A stretch of 64,000 nt of DNA from Desulfoferrobacter suflitae (GTDB lineage Bacteria > Desulfobacterota > Syntrophobacteria > Syntrophobacterales > Syntrophobacteraceae). The notes under the pieces are model-generated. The model was not told where the DNA came from and did no database searches. It worked only from the letters and a program-made list of their open reading frames with translations. Of the stretch, positions 1-8,440 are shown in pieces. The DNA lies in the NCBI RefSeq assembly GCF_022603395.1, contig NZ_JAIBKA010000008.1:186001-250000 (forward strand). Direction: 5' to 3'. Made by a program: the position numbers and the translations under genes. How positions within the stretch are numbered: the first letter of the stretch is position 1; each line of letters opens with the position of its first letter.

Positions 1-471
1 CAGTTGCGGTTCGGTGGCCAGGGCGCGGGCAATTTCCAGCCGCTTGCGGTCGGCGATGGTGAGGTTGCCGGCTCTGCTGTTCCTGTGCTTTTCGAAATGC
101 AGATACTCGAGGACCTCGAGGGCCTTCCGTTCCGCCTCGCTGCGACTGTTGGTGCGGGCAAATGCACCCACCATGACATTGTACAGTACGCTCTTGGTGG
201 CGAACGGCTTGACGATCTGAAAGGTGCGGGCGAGTCCCCTTTTGCAGAGGTTCCAGGGCCTTTCGCCGTTGATTCGGACCCCGTTGAAGTAGATCTCCCC
301 GCCGCTCGGCGCGTACACTCCCGCAATGCAGTTGAAGGCCGTCGACTTGCCGGCTCCGTTGGGGCCGATCAGTCCGAAGATCTGCCCCGGCTCGATGGTG
401 AGGCTCAGGTCGTTGAGGGCCCGCAGGCCGCCAAAATCCTTGTGAAGGCCGCGTATTTCAAGAATGTTCAT
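1..471 (-). CDS. livG: Branched-chain amino acid ABC transporter, ATP-binding subunit LivG (cut by window edge)
   Basis: ATPase of a LivFGHMK-type amino-acid importer that powers uptake from the inner face of the cytoplasmic membrane. The visible 157 codons start MNILEIRGLHKDFGG and contain a Walker A motif (GPNGAGKST, about residues 37-45). The typical LivG ARTFQ Q-loop region follows, and the fragment ends in a stretch like TIADRKRLEIARALA, where LivG proteins carry their degenerate ABC signature. The C-terminal Walker B part lies outside the window. The ATG overlaps the livM stop by 4 bases (ATGA), so translation is probably coupled. Downstream livF, if present, is outside the window. The family call is secure; the substrate is not shown by the sequence. 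Confidence 0.93.
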   Translation of the reverse strand, partial: MNILEIRGLHKDFGGLRALNDLSLTIEPGQIFGLIGPNGAGKSTAFNCIAGVYAPSGGEIYFNGVRINGERPWNLCKRGLARTFQIVKPFATKSVLYNVMVGAFARTNSRSEAERKALEVLEYLHFEKHRNSRAGNLTIADRKRLEIARALATEPQL

Positions 472-1481
472 GCGGATGCCTCCCCGCCTTCGGTGCCCGC
501 CAGGCGATCCACCAGCCTATTGTAGAGACGTGTCAGCGGCTCCTGCAGTCCGCGCGGTTGATAGAGCATGACCAGAATCAGGACCACCCCGAAAATGATC
601 AGGTGCAGCCCGGGCACCGTGTCGCCGAAGTAAATCCGCGAAAAATCGCTGACCGGTCTCAACAGCAGCGCTCCCAGCACCGGCCCGGCGATGGAGCCGC
701 GCCCGCCGATCAGGGCAATGAAGGCGATCTCGAAGGATAAATCCAGGGAAACTACACTCTTGGGGTGGATGTACAGGGTGAATTGAGCGTAAAAGGTTCC
801 CGCCAGCGCCGTCAGAAACGAGCTCATGGCCATGGCGATGAGCTTTGCCCGCGCCACGTTGACACCCAGGGCCATGGCCGCTTCGGGCTCTTCCCCGCCG
901 GCATTGAGGTAGTAGCCGAGCTTGGAGCGTGAAATGCAGTAGGTGAGCAGCAGGACGGCTGCCAGCATGATCAAGATGATGTAGTAATAGGGTTCCTTGA
1001 CGGCGAACATGAAGTTGCTCAGGCCCAGCTTCAGCGGTGGAATCTGCAGGCCGCGCGGACCATTGATGACAAAGGGGCCGAGCCGGTCGATGTTTTCGAT
1101 CATGACGCGGATGCCTTCGGCAAAGGCGATGGTGGCCAGAGCAAAATAGGCGCCGCGCATTTTGAAGGTCGGCAGGCCGATGAGGATCCCGACCAGGGTG
1201 GCCAGGATGCCGCCGACCAACATCCCCAGCCAGGGACTGACGCCGTACTGCAGATACAGGATGGTGGAGGTGTAGGCGCCGATCCCGACAAACGCCGCGT
1301 GGCCCAGGGGGAGAACACCGGCAAAACCGCCCACCAGATTCCAGCTGGTGGTCAGGTAGGCGTAGAAATAGAGGAGTATGAGGATGTGCAGATAGGTGGC
1401 GCTGCGCATCACCAGCGGCAGACCAAGGGCCAGGACCGCGACCAGCAGGCAGGCGGATTGGTTTATGCTGCGACGTGTCAT
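468..1481 (-). CDS. livM: Branched-chain amino acid ABC transporter permease LivM
   Basis: 337-residue inner-membrane permease, one half of the LivHM channel. It is strongly hydrophobic with about nine to ten membrane segments. It carries the LivM hallmarks WNLVGGFAGVLPLGHAAFVGIGAY near residues 47-70 and the EAA-like cytoplasmic region around AFIALIGGRGSIAGPVLGALLL near 250-275. Its length is normal for the family. It lies 50 bases after livH and overlaps livG by 4 bases. No strong Shine-Dalgarno is seen before its ATG, so expression probably depends on read-through from livH. Confidence 0.95.
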   Translation of the reverse strand: MTRRSINQSACLLVAVLALGLPLVMRSATYLHILILLYFYAYLTTSWNLVGGFAGVLPLGHAAFVGIGAYTSTILYLQYGVSPWLGMLVGGILATLVGILIGLPTFKMRGAYFALATIAFAEGIRVMIENIDRLGPFVINGPRGLQIPPLKLGLSNFMFAVKEPYYYIILIMLAAVLLLTYCISRSKLGYYLNAGGEEPEAAMALGVNVARAKLIAMAMSSFLTALAGTFYAQFTLYIHPKSVVSLDLSFEIAFIALIGGRGSIAGPVLGALLLRPVSDFSRIYFGDTVPGLHLIIFGVVLILVMLYQPRGLQEPLTRLYNRLVDRLAGTEGGEASA

Positions 1482-1531
1482 TGCGTTACCGATTCACGCG
1501 TATTTGAATTGAGCTGCAACAGCCGAGATCA

Positions 1532-2419
1532 TTACCAGTCATACTTGACTCCAAACAATCCGGACGGTTTGAGAAACAGGAACACGAGGAACAACGCGTA
1601 AACGATGGCCTCCGTCCAGGTGGCTGCCATGAACTGGGGGCCGACCGATTCGATCAAGCCAATGATGATCCCCCCGAGCAGCGCCCCGCCGATGCTGCCC
1701 AGGCCGCCCAGCACGACGATGATAAACCCCTTGATATCGAACAGCACCCCGACCGTCGGGAAGACGTTGTAAAACGGAATCAGGGTGACGGCGGCGACGC
1801 CGGCCGTCGCCGTCCCGATGCCGAAGGCCAGGTTGTAGACCTTGTAAGGACTGATCCCCATCAGGCTGGAGGCCTCACGGTCCAGGCTGGTGGCCCGGAT
1901 GGCCCGCCCGATTCGGGTCCTTTGCAGAAACCAGTAGAGCAGGCCCGCGGTAACCAGTGCCGTGACAAATCCCCAGAACTTGGGGACGGAAATGAGCATG
2001 TCGCCCAGCACAAACATTTTCCCGCGCAGCGCGTTGTCCTGCAGGTTGCGGTACTGGGGACCGAAGATCAGCAGGGTCAGATTGTCCAGAATGTACCACA
2101 CGCCGGTGGTGACGATGATGACCGTGATCGGTTCGCGCACTTCCTTTTCCGCCTTGAAAATCGGCTTGATCACGATGTCCTGCAGGTAGTAGCCGAATAC
2201 GAACATGACCGGGACCACGACCACCAGCGAGAGGTAGGGATGGATGCCGCTCATCTGCACCGTCCAGTAGGTCACGTACATGGCGACCATGAGCAGCGAG
2301 CCGTGCGCGAAATTGATCACCTTGAGGACACCGAAGATCACGGTCAGACCGAGGGCGGTGAGCCCGTAGATGGAGCCCATCAAGATGCCGTTGATGGTGT
2401 CTTCAAGGAGGTAGATCAT
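1532..2419 (-). CDS. livH: Branched-chain amino acid ABC transporter permease LivH
   Basis: Second permease of the Liv importer, 295 residues from the chosen start MIYLLEDTINGILMGSIYGLTALG. The open frame extends 22 codons further upstream into the livK end, but the ATG at 2419 gives the normal LivH N-terminus and sits 5 bases after the livK stop. Family signatures are GLTVIFGVLKVINFAHGSLLM near residues 24-44 and FIIVVLGGLGSIGGALLGGIIIG near 230-252, the EAA-type loop that contacts the ATPases. It has about eight membrane helices. It is co-transcribed with livK, livM and livG. Confidence 0.94.
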   Translation of the reverse strand: MIYLLEDTINGILMGSIYGLTALGLTVIFGVLKVINFAHGSLLMVAMYVTYWTVQMSGIHPYLSLVVVVPVMFVFGYYLQDIVIKPIFKAEKEVREPITVIIVTTGVWYILDNLTLLIFGPQYRNLQDNALRGKMFVLGDMLISVPKFWGFVTALVTAGLLYWFLQRTRIGRAIRATSLDREASSLMGISPYKVYNLAFGIGTATAGVAAVTLIPFYNVFPTVGVLFDIKGFIIVVLGGLGSIGGALLGGIIIGLIESVGPQFMAATWTEAIVYALFLVFLFLKPSGLFGVKYDW

Positions 2420-2424
2420 GACCG

Positions 2425-3684
2425 TTACTTCTGCGGCACGGGGAACACCGGAGTGTAGCCGGCCCGGCGCGCGCCCTTGGGCCACACGGTGATGCGCTCG
2501 AAACCGCTGCCAAGGTCGTTGACCTGCACGATCACCAGGGAAGCATTCTTGTTCTGGCCGGATTCATCGAACTCCACCGAATCGTAGCCGACGATCATCC
2601 CCGGACCGCTGTCGAGCCGGGTGGCCGCCAGAGCCTCGCGGATTTTGCCGGGGTCGAGAGAGCCCGCCCGCTCCAGAGCGTCTTTCAGCACATACATGGC
2701 CAGGTAGGCGTCAACCGCCTCACCGGTCAGGTTCTGACCATATTTCGCCTTGTACTTCTCATTGGCTTCCTTGGCACCGGGCTTGTTGATATCGGTCTCC
2801 CATTCGACAATATCAAACAGATACCGGGAATTCTCGCCGGTCGCCTGGAGAAAGGACGGATCGGCGTGGCCGCCGCCGCTGCCGATGATCGCCTTGAGGT
2901 TCACCTGGTATTCCGCCAGAGTATTGGTCAACAGGATGGCATCGGCGGCATTGGAAACCAGCAGCAGCACATCGGGATTGGCGCGGCGGATCTTCTGCAC
3001 CACCGGGCTCAAGTCGGTAGCCGTGGAGGGATAGGGCTCATCCAAAACCACTTCATAGCCGCCTTCCTGGGCCAGCTTTTTCCATTGCTCGGCAAACCCC
3101 TTGCCCCAGTCGCCGTTTTCATAGACGAAGGCGAGTCGCTTGACGTCTCCACCAAATTCTGCCTGCATGTCTTTCAGGAAGGCAAATTGATCGCGCGTCC
3201 ACCAGCTGTCCTTGGCGGCGATACGGAAAACATTCTTGAAGCCCTGTTCGGTGATTTTGTCGGCCACGGACACGGGCACGATGAAAGGAATGCCGTATCT
3301 TTCGGCCACCGCCGTGACCGGATAGGTGACCGCCGAATTCCAGCAACCGGTCAATACGTTGACCTTTTCCGTGTTGATCAAACGCTCCGCCTCCGCCACG
3401 CCTTTTTCCGGTTTGGATTCGGAATCGGCGTACAGCATTTCAATTTTGGCGCCTCCCAGAGACTCGATGCCGCCCGCCGCATTGATCTCTTCAACCGCCA
3501 TATCGCGCGCGTTCTTTCCCTGCTGGCCGACCGAGGCCGACGGTCCCGACAGGGGAATGATGTTTCCCACTTTGACGACTTTGTCTGCGGCGCCGGCCGG
3601 ATGACCGAAAGCAAAATTGAGCGCCACGATCATGCATGCGGCCGCCAGACATTCCAGGATGTGCCGTTGCCTGTTCTTGTCCAT
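2425..3684 (-). CDS. livK: Amino-acid ABC transporter periplasmic binding protein LivK-type
   Basis: 419-residue periplasmic solute receptor (type I fold, Peripla_BP_6 family) that delivers its ligand to LivHM. It has an N-terminal signal peptide (hydrophobic core about residues 10-30, likely cleavage after GAADK or AGA). The mature start KVVKVGNIIPLSGPSASVGQQ is the typical family entry, and a YPVTAVAERYGIPFI segment follows. The ATG is preceded by a strong AAGGAGGAAG. Ligands in this family range from Leu/Ile/Val to GABA, amides and aromatics. The adjoining transaminase suggests an amino acid that is transaminated after uptake, but the ligand is not established. Confidence 0.92.
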   Translation of the reverse strand: MDKNRQRHILECLAAACMIVALNFAFGHPAGAADKVVKVGNIIPLSGPSASVGQQGKNARDMAVEEINAAGGIESLGGAKIEMLYADSESKPEKGVAEAERLINTEKVNVLTGCWNSAVTYPVTAVAERYGIPFIVPVSVADKITEQGFKNVFRIAAKDSWWTRDQFAFLKDMQAEFGGDVKRLAFVYENGDWGKGFAEQWKKLAQEGGYEVVLDEPYPSTATDLSPVVQKIRRANPDVLLLVSNAADAILLTNTLAEYQVNLKAIIGSGGGHADPSFLQATGENSRYLFDIVEWETDINKPGAKEANEKYKAKYGQNLTGEAVDAYLAMYVLKDALERAGSLDPGKIREALAATRLDSGPGMIVGYDSVEFDESGQNKNASLVIVQVNDLGSGFERITVWPKGARRAGYTPVFPVPQK

Positions 3685-3745
3685 TGCTTCCTCCTTGTCT
3701 TTAGGGTCCTTGTGGTTAGTGGTTTTCCACCCGCAAGAGATTACA

Positions 3746-3773
3746 GCCGGGAGCTGTCACGCGGGCTCCCGGC
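3746..3773 (-). other. Stem-loop at the end of the 110-codon gene, before livK
   Basis: A perfect 9-bp inverted repeat (GCCGGGAGC at 3746-3754 with GCTCCCGGC at 3765-3773) spans the stop codon of the small gene. No T-run follows on the minus strand, so it is more likely an mRNA stability or partial read-through element before livK than a true terminator. Binding proteins of such operons are often expressed at higher levels than their neighbours, which would fit. Confidence 0.4.
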
Positions 3774-4089
3774 GCGATGGTGGATTGCCGTAAAAGTAAA
3801 CCACCACATCGCGCGGCAATCCGGGATGGACAACAATGCTTTCGATGTCCAACATTTCCCGAGCCTGAAGTTTGACCACCATAAACAGCCGCCCGGCCGC
3901 ATCGTCATAGTAGAGGCGCTGCTCGAGGATCCGGCTCCGGTAGGGATCAAGCAGTTTGCCGACTTCGGGAAACGCCGATTCACCGGCTCCCGTCGAGGTC
4001 CTTTCGAAGATCAAATAGGTGCAGCGCGGCTCCAACTGAGCCTTGATCTGTTGAAAGTTGCCGGGACTGGGCGCAGGGGTGCCGGCCAT
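3757..4089 (-). CDS. Small protein of unknown function, translationally coupled to the aminotransferase
   Basis: 110 residues, no recognised family, no signal peptide and no membrane segment. The sequence begins MAGTPAPSPGNFQQIKAQ and has an alternating polar/hydrophobic central part (ERTSTGAGESAFPEVGKLL, then YYDDAAGRLFMVVKL) suggestive of a small alpha/beta soluble domain. Its ATG is one base after the aminotransferase stop (TGA-C-ATG), which implies coupled translation, and livK follows after 72 bases. That position argues it is real and works with the aminotransferase or transporter. No function is assigned. Confidence 0.65.
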   Translation of the reverse strand: MAGTPAPSPGNFQQIKAQLEPRCTYLIFERTSTGAGESAFPEVGKLLDPYRSRILEQRLYYDDAAGRLFMVVKLQAREMLDIESIVVHPGLPRDVVVYFYGNPPSRREPA

Positions 4090-4090
4090 G

Positions 4091-5401
4091 TCATTGGTCG
4101 AGGGAGCTCAGCCCCTCCTCGAGAATGGTCAAACCCTTGTCCAGTTGATCCTGTTCGATGACCAGGGGCATCAACAGCCGAATGACATTGCTGTAGCCGC
4201 CGCAGGCCAGAATGATCAGCCCCCGGTCGAAGCAGTATTTGAGCAGGGCTTTGGCCTCATCGGTGGCGGGGGCCTTAGTGGTCCGGTCCTTGACCAGCTC
4301 CATGGCGAGCATCGGCCCTATGCCGCGGACATCGCCAACGATGGCGTATTTTTGCCGGAACTCGTCCAGGCGCCGGCGCAGGATCACTCCCAGCCGCTTA
4401 GCCTTGTCCAGCAGATTTTCACTTTCAAAAACCTCCAGCACCGCCAGGGCCGCCCTGCACGCCACCGGATTCCCTCCGTAGGTGCCGCCGATGCCGCCCG
4501 CATGCACGCAATCCATCAGCTCGGACCGTCCCACCACGGCACTGAGAGGCATGCCCGCCGCGAGGCTTTTGGCCACCGTCGTGAGATCGGCTTCCACCTG
4601 GCAGTGCTCCATGGCGAACATGGTGCCGGTGCGTCCCATGCCCGTCTGAATCTCGTCGGCAATGAACAGGATGCCGTTGGCTTCGCATATCTTCTTCAGT
4701 TTGGGAAAGTATTCCGGGGGCGGGGTGATGAAGCCCCCCTCGCCCTGGATGGGTTCGACAATCATGGCCGCGGTGGATTCGGGGGCCACGTGGGAGAGGA
4801 AAAATTCCTGCAGATAATCGGCGCAACCGACGTCGCAGGACGGATATTGCAGGTTGAACGGGCAACGATAGCAATAGGCGAAAGGTGCATGATACACTTC
4901 CGGCACGAAGGGGCCGAACCCGAATTTGTACGGTTTCACCTTGCTGGTGAGGGTCATGCCGAGCATGGTTCTTCCGTGGAAGCCGTGCTCAAAGGCGATG
5001 ACGGCCGGTCTTTTGGTACAATAGCGGGCGATCTTGACGGCGTTTTCCACCGCTTCCGCCCCGCTGTTGATGAACAGGACCGACTTGGCGAAGTTTCCGG
5101 GCACGACCGCCTGCAGCTTTTCCGCCAGGGAAATGACGTGTGCATACGGCATCACCATAAAGCAGGTGTGGGTGAATTGTTCCGCCTGATCCTTGATGGC
5201 CGCCACCACTTTGGGGTGCGAGTGGCCGACGTTCATCACGGCAATGCCGCCGGCAAAATCGATATATTCCCGTCCTTCCACATCATAGAGCAACGCTCCT
5301 TTGCCGGACTGCACGTAGCAGCCGGTCAGGCTGGCGTGGCCTTTGGGGATGGCGGCGCTGCGGCGTTCATTCAATTGTGCGTTGGTCACAGGTCCTTTCA
5401 T
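4091..5401 (-). CDS. gabT: Class III PLP aminotransferase, 4-aminobutyrate aminotransferase-like
   Basis: 436 residues from MKGPVTNAQL; an upstream ATG at 5479 is in frame, but AAGGAGC sits just before 5401. It transfers the omega-amino group of GABA or a related amino acid to a keto acid using PLP. Visible motifs are INSGAEAVENAVK (PLP phosphate site, about residues 107-119), FHGRTMLGMTLT, IVEPIQGEGG, FIADEIQTGMGRTG (Asp for the pyridine nitrogen) and TTVAKSLAAGMPLSAV with the Schiff-base Lys. A four-Cys stretch (CYRCP...C...C, near 170-185) may bind metal or an Fe-S cluster. It heads the leftward transporter operon. A precise substrate (GABA, 5-aminovalerate, beta-amino acid) cannot be read from sequence. 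Confidence 0.88.
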   Translation of the reverse strand: MKGPVTNAQLNERRSAAIPKGHASLTGCYVQSGKGALLYDVEGREYIDFAGGIAVMNVGHSHPKVVAAIKDQAEQFTHTCFMVMPYAHVISLAEKLQAVVPGNFAKSVLFINSGAEAVENAVKIARYCTKRPAVIAFEHGFHGRTMLGMTLTSKVKPYKFGFGPFVPEVYHAPFAYCYRCPFNLQYPSCDVGCADYLQEFFLSHVAPESTAAMIVEPIQGEGGFITPPPEYFPKLKKICEANGILFIADEIQTGMGRTGTMFAMEHCQVEADLTTVAKSLAAGMPLSAVVGRSELMDCVHAGGIGGTYGGNPVACRAALAVLEVFESENLLDKAKRLGVILRRRLDEFRQKYAIVGDVRGIGPMLAMELVKDRTTKAPATDEAKALLKYCFDRGLIILACGGYSNVIRLLMPLVIEQDQLDKGLTILEEGLSSLDQ

Positions 5402-5462
5402 GTCTGCTCCTTGTTCGGTTGAGCCGGGATGGTGAGGTTGCAAGATGCCCGGATTCACTTGA

Positions 5463-5478
5463 GGCAATATTCGCGCCA
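5463..5478 (-). promoter_or_regulatory. Candidate sigma54 promoter (-24/-12) for the aminotransferase-liv operon
   Basis: Read on the minus strand the element is TGGCGCGAATATTGCC. It matches the sigma54 consensus TGGCAC-N5-TTGC with exact spacing and one mismatch in the -24 box. It lies 62-77 bases before the chosen ATG at 5401. The gene immediately upstream encodes a sigma54-dependent activator, which supports the call. Confidence 0.6.
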
Positions 5479-5551
5479 TTCTGTAATTCCCTGAGATAAC
5501 CAGGGGTTGAGTAGAGGGAGCGGCATTGGAGCGGGACCAGTGAACCGAAAC

Positions 5552-5604
5552 TGCATCAGTCTATATGAAAAAACTTTATATATCTATTGCTTAGACTGGA
5601 TGCA
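5552..5604. promoter_or_regulatory. Large inverted repeat, candidate enhancer (UAS) for the sigma54 activator
   Basis: TGCATCAGTCTA (5552-5563) is the inverse of TAGACTGGATGCA (5592-5604) apart from one inserted base, with an AT-rich 28-base spacer. It sits about 75-140 bases upstream of the sigma54 promoter on the side expected for an enhancer. The rest of the 386-base gap (5402-5787) holds only AT-rich sequence and the hairpin at 5725. Confidence 0.45.
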
Positions 5605-5724
5605 CAAGCGTATCAATTGATTTTACAAAAAATATATATGTTTTATCCAACACATAGAAAGGAGAGTGATGCACAAATGAATCGCCGGTCGTTGCGCCGG
5701 ACCCCCCTGGGGCCCGGGCGGTAC

Positions 5725-5747
5725 GCCGCCGGAGTCACGCCGGCGGC
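5725..5747 (-). terminator. GC-rich hairpin downstream of the sigma54 regulator
   Basis: GCCGCCGG (5725-5732) pairs with CCGGCGGC (5740-5747) around a 7-base loop, about 40 bases after the regulator stop. No T-tract follows on either strand, so it may be a Rho-assisted end or a processed structure rather than a classical terminator. Confidence 0.35.
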
Positions 5748-5787
5748 ACACGCTGCGCGGGCCTCGCAACCCTCGCCATAGCTTCCG

Positions 5788-7527
5788 TCAGAAACTCAGC
5801 CCGTACTTTTTCATCTTGCGCACGATGGTCGCCTGGCTGGTGTGCAGCCGGGCCGCCAGTGCCCGCGTGCTGCTGCAGTCCAACATGGCGCTGCGGATTA
5901 TTTCCCTTTCGAAGCTCATGAGCTCATCGTGCAACGACCGGCTGCCGGGGGTTCGTCTGCCGTTGCCGGCCTCCACCGGCGCATCGTTTTTCAGGCACGG
6001 GCGCAGAAAATCGTCCAACACCGGATTTTCGCTCATCACCACGGCTCGCTTGATGATATTTTTCAATTCCCGAATGTTGCCCTGAAAGGAATAGTTCTGC
6101 AGCAGGTTGAAGCCCTCGGCGTGAATTCTTTTCTTCATTCCGTAGGCTTGGTTGTATTTTTTCAGAAAGTGATCGGTGAGCTCGAAAATATCGTCACGCC
6201 GCTCGCGCAGCGGCGGAAGCTTGATGCTGAAGGCATTCAGACGATAGTAGAGATCGGGTCGGAAACGCTTTTTCTTCACCTGGGTTTCCAGATCCTGGTT
6301 GGTGGCTGCGATGATCAGGCAGTCGATCTTCCTGGAGCGTGTGGCTCCCAGCCGCTGGATTTCGTGGTCATCCAGGCACTTGAGCAGCTTACCCTGAAGT
6401 TGCAGGGGCATATCTCCGATTTCATCCAGGAACAGGGTGCCGCCGTGGGCCAGTTCAAAAAGCCCCGCCTTTCCCTGTTGAGCGGCCCCGGTAAACGCGC
6501 CCTTTTCATAGCCGAACAGTTCTGCTTCCAGCAGATTTTCCGGCAGGGCGGCACAATTGATCTGGATGAAGGGGCTCTTGCGCCGCTCACTGCTCTGGTG
6601 GATGAACTTGGCCAAGAGCCCTTTGCCGGTACCCGACTCGCCCAACAGCAGGATATTGGATGCGCCGATGCGGGCGAGCTTGAGGGCAACGCTCAAAATC
6701 TTGCGCATCTCATCGCTTTCCGCCACCACCTGGTCGCCTTTGAGCTCCAGCATGCTCAGTTCGGCCAGTTCGTCCTTGAATTTTTCGGTCACCTGGTAGC
6801 TCTGTTCCAGCTCCTGGCTCATGGCGTTCAAATCGGTCATGTCCCGTTCGTTGATCACCACCAGATAGATGTTGCCCTCTTCGTCAAAGGCCGGTGTTCC
6901 GGTGGCGAGCAGAAAGCGGTCGGTCTTGCCGATGTGCTGCATGATGCTCACCTGCCGTTTGGTCTCGAGGACTTCGAGGGTGACCGATCGATCGAACAGG
7001 CCTTCACCCACCAGTTCCTTGACGTTTTTTCCGATGACGTCGGCGGCCTTGATCCCGTTGAGTCTTTCCGATGCGTCGTTGATGCTGATCACCTTGCCCC
7101 GGCCGTCGCACACCCAGATGCCGTCGAAAGACGCCTTGACAATGGTTTCCAGTTGCTTGTTAAGCTGCTTGTACGATTCAAGCTTCTTGGCAGTGGCTTC
7201 AAAGGCGCGCATTTCCTGGAAATTGCAGATGGCGCCGAGGATAACTCCCTGTTCTTCCACCAGAGTGATGTTGAGCACCAAATCCACCTGCTTGCCGATA
7301 ATATGGTGCCCCAACTTGGCCCGACGGCTTTTCAGGCAGCTCATCACCTGCGGTCCGGTGAGCGGCAGTATGTCCGAGATAAAAACGCCGGTGTGCTTTG
7401 CCGCACTGAATCCCAGGATCTTTTCCCCCTGCCTGTTGATGTGCACGATAATGCCCGCAGCATCCGTGACGACCACACCGTTGCTGGTGCACTGAAAAAT
7501 GTGTTCATAGGTGATTGGGGCGGGCAT
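5788..7527 (-). CDS. PAS-containing sigma54-dependent transcriptional activator with TyrR-type HTH
   Basis: 579 residues from [12 protein letters not shown]. The frame stays open to 7746, but GGAG precedes 7527 and the PAS domain starts there. Order: PAS (about 5-115), second PAS (about 130-235), short coiled linker (240-270), AAA+ domain (about 275-510) and HTH. The AAA+ part has Walker A GESGTGKG, the sigma54-contact loop GAFTGA, Walker [11 protein letters not shown] and a sensor region [13 protein letters not shown]. The C-terminal [22 protein letters not shown] resembles TyrR/PrpR-type helices rather than Fis-type. There is no receiver domain, so it probably senses a small molecule through PAS. 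It lies directly upstream of the aminotransferase-liv operon and is its likely regulator. Confidence 0.9.
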   Translation of the reverse strand: MPAPITYEHIFQCTSNGVVVTDAAGIIVHINRQGEKILGFSAAKHTGVFISDILPLTGPQVMSCLKSRRAKLGHHIIGKQVDLVLNITLVEEQGVILGAICNFQEMRAFEATAKKLESYKQLNKQLETIVKASFDGIWVCDGRGKVISINDASERLNGIKAADVIGKNVKELVGEGLFDRSVTLEVLETKRQVSIMQHIGKTDRFLLATGTPAFDEEGNIYLVVINERDMTDLNAMSQELEQSYQVTEKFKDELAELSMLELKGDQVVAESDEMRKILSVALKLARIGASNILLLGESGTGKGLLAKFIHQSSERRKSPFIQINCAALPENLLEAELFGYEKGAFTGAAQQGKAGLFELAHGGTLFLDEIGDMPLQLQGKLLKCLDDHEIQRLGATRSRKIDCLIIAATNQDLETQVKKKRFRPDLYYRLNAFSIKLPPLRERRDDIFELTDHFLKKYNQAYGMKKRIHAEGFNLLQNYSFQGNIRELKNIIKRAVVMSENPVLDDFLRPCLKNDAPVEAGNGRRTPGSRSLHDELMSFEREIIRSAMLDCSSTRALAARLHTSQATIVRKMKKYGLSF

Positions 7528-7853
7528 AGCGATGCGGCACTCCTTTCTCGAATGACCTCCCGGGGCCTGACGACCCCGCCCGGAATCCAAGCTCTCTTTC
7601 CCATTACGGCCAGTCCCGCGCCACTGTCCATGGCGCGTTGGGGCATGACAAAACATCACCTCAGGGGAATGATACATTAAAACGGTCGTGAGAAGAACCC
7701 ATTGATCCGGTCGAAACATCCTGGGGGTGTGATGGGCTGCCTCCAATCACGATTAACTGGTCCTCATTCCCGGCATGATGATTGCCGGATGGGTGCGCAG
7801 CGGGCTGCCGTGACCCTTTAATAAAGAGTGATCCGTTCTTATGTTAATTGGTG

Positions 7854-7859
7854 TATAAT
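7854..7859 (+). promoter_or_regulatory. Candidate -10 box for the Tyr/Arg-rich lipoprotein gene
   Basis: A perfect TATAAT lies 67 bases before the ATG at 7926. No good -35 box is visible at 16-18 bases upstream. The remainder of the 7528-7925 gap shows a short hairpin at 7770-7788 (CCGGCA / TGCCGG) and nothing else recognisable. Confidence 0.35.
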
Positions 7860-7925
7860 GATGACGATTGCAGCGACAATCTTTGTTCGCCGTCACTTCA
7901 GGAGGGTGGAGCGGGAGAGGTCACG

Positions 7926-8417
7926 ATGAAAAATTGGATCACCGATATTCTAAAGTTTTCGGTCGTCATGGCGGCGGTCCTGGCCATGGCGGGTTGCGTT
8001 CACGGGGGATATGGATCCACCTACGGCTATTCGTACGGCTACACCGAGCCGTACCCTTCCTACTGGTCCCCTTTTTTCGGGTACTACAGCTTCCGTAGTT
8101 ATGATTACGGCGGCCATCAGAAAAGAAGTCATCACGATGACTACGGCCACCGCTACTATCGTCAAAAGCCCGGGAAATATTATGGCAAGGACCGCTACGA
8201 TCGCAGCTATCGGCGCTACCGGAAAGACGATGACAAGCCCGGCTACCGCGGCTACCGGCGCGACAACACCCAGCGCAGCTACCGCCAGTACCGCAGCGAT
8301 GATGGTCAGCGGGGCTACCGCGGGTACAAAACGGACACCAACCAGCGCGGATATCGCGGTTCTGTGCAGGGACGTGGCGACCGCAGCACTCCCCGATACC
8401 GCAGCGGCAAAAACTAG
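7926..8417 (+). CDS. Tyr/Arg/Gly-rich repetitive lipoprotein
   Basis: 163 residues from MKNWITDILKF (GAGAGG upstream). A lipoprotein signal peptide ends in LAMAGC, so Cys at about residue 25 would be lipidated. The mature part opens with a Tyr/Gly/Ser-rich stretch. It then consists mainly of imperfect 10-15-residue repeats of the form GYRGYRRDNTQ, SYRQYRSDDGQ, GYRGYKTDTNQ. Composition is Tyr, Arg, Gly, Asp and Gln with almost no hydrophobic core, so it is probably disordered and cationic at the cell surface. Similar low-complexity lipoproteins have no assigned function. Confidence in the gene is high. Confidence 0.75.
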   Translation: MKNWITDILKFSVVMAAVLAMAGCVHGGYGSTYGYSYGYTEPYPSYWSPFFGYYSFRSYDYGGHQKRSHHDDYGHRYYRQKPGKYYGKDRYDRSYRRYRKDDDKPGYRGYRRDNTQRSYRQYRSDDGQRGYRGYKTDTNQRGYRGSVQGRGDRSTPRYRSGKN

Positions 8418-8440
8418 CAACGGGTCCGAGAGAATGCCGG

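Noticed and set aside
2866-4161. 431-codon plus-strand frame across livK and the small gene
   Set aside because: It crosses two genes of the opposite strand and carries no recognisable domain.
4058-5422. 454-codon plus-strand frame opposite the aminotransferase
   Set aside because: Shadow of the PLP enzyme on the other strand; composition is His/Gly/Asp-rich as expected for the antisense of this GC-rich gene.
7199-7646. Short minus-strand frames inside the PAS region
   Set aside because: Alternative frames of the regulator without start signals; the PAS frame is clearly coding.
5842-7680. Long plus-strand frame opposite the sigma54 regulator
   Set aside because: It mirrors the AAA+ gene, has no family motifs and no ribosome binding site. 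The minus strand encodes a complete, well-motifed protein.
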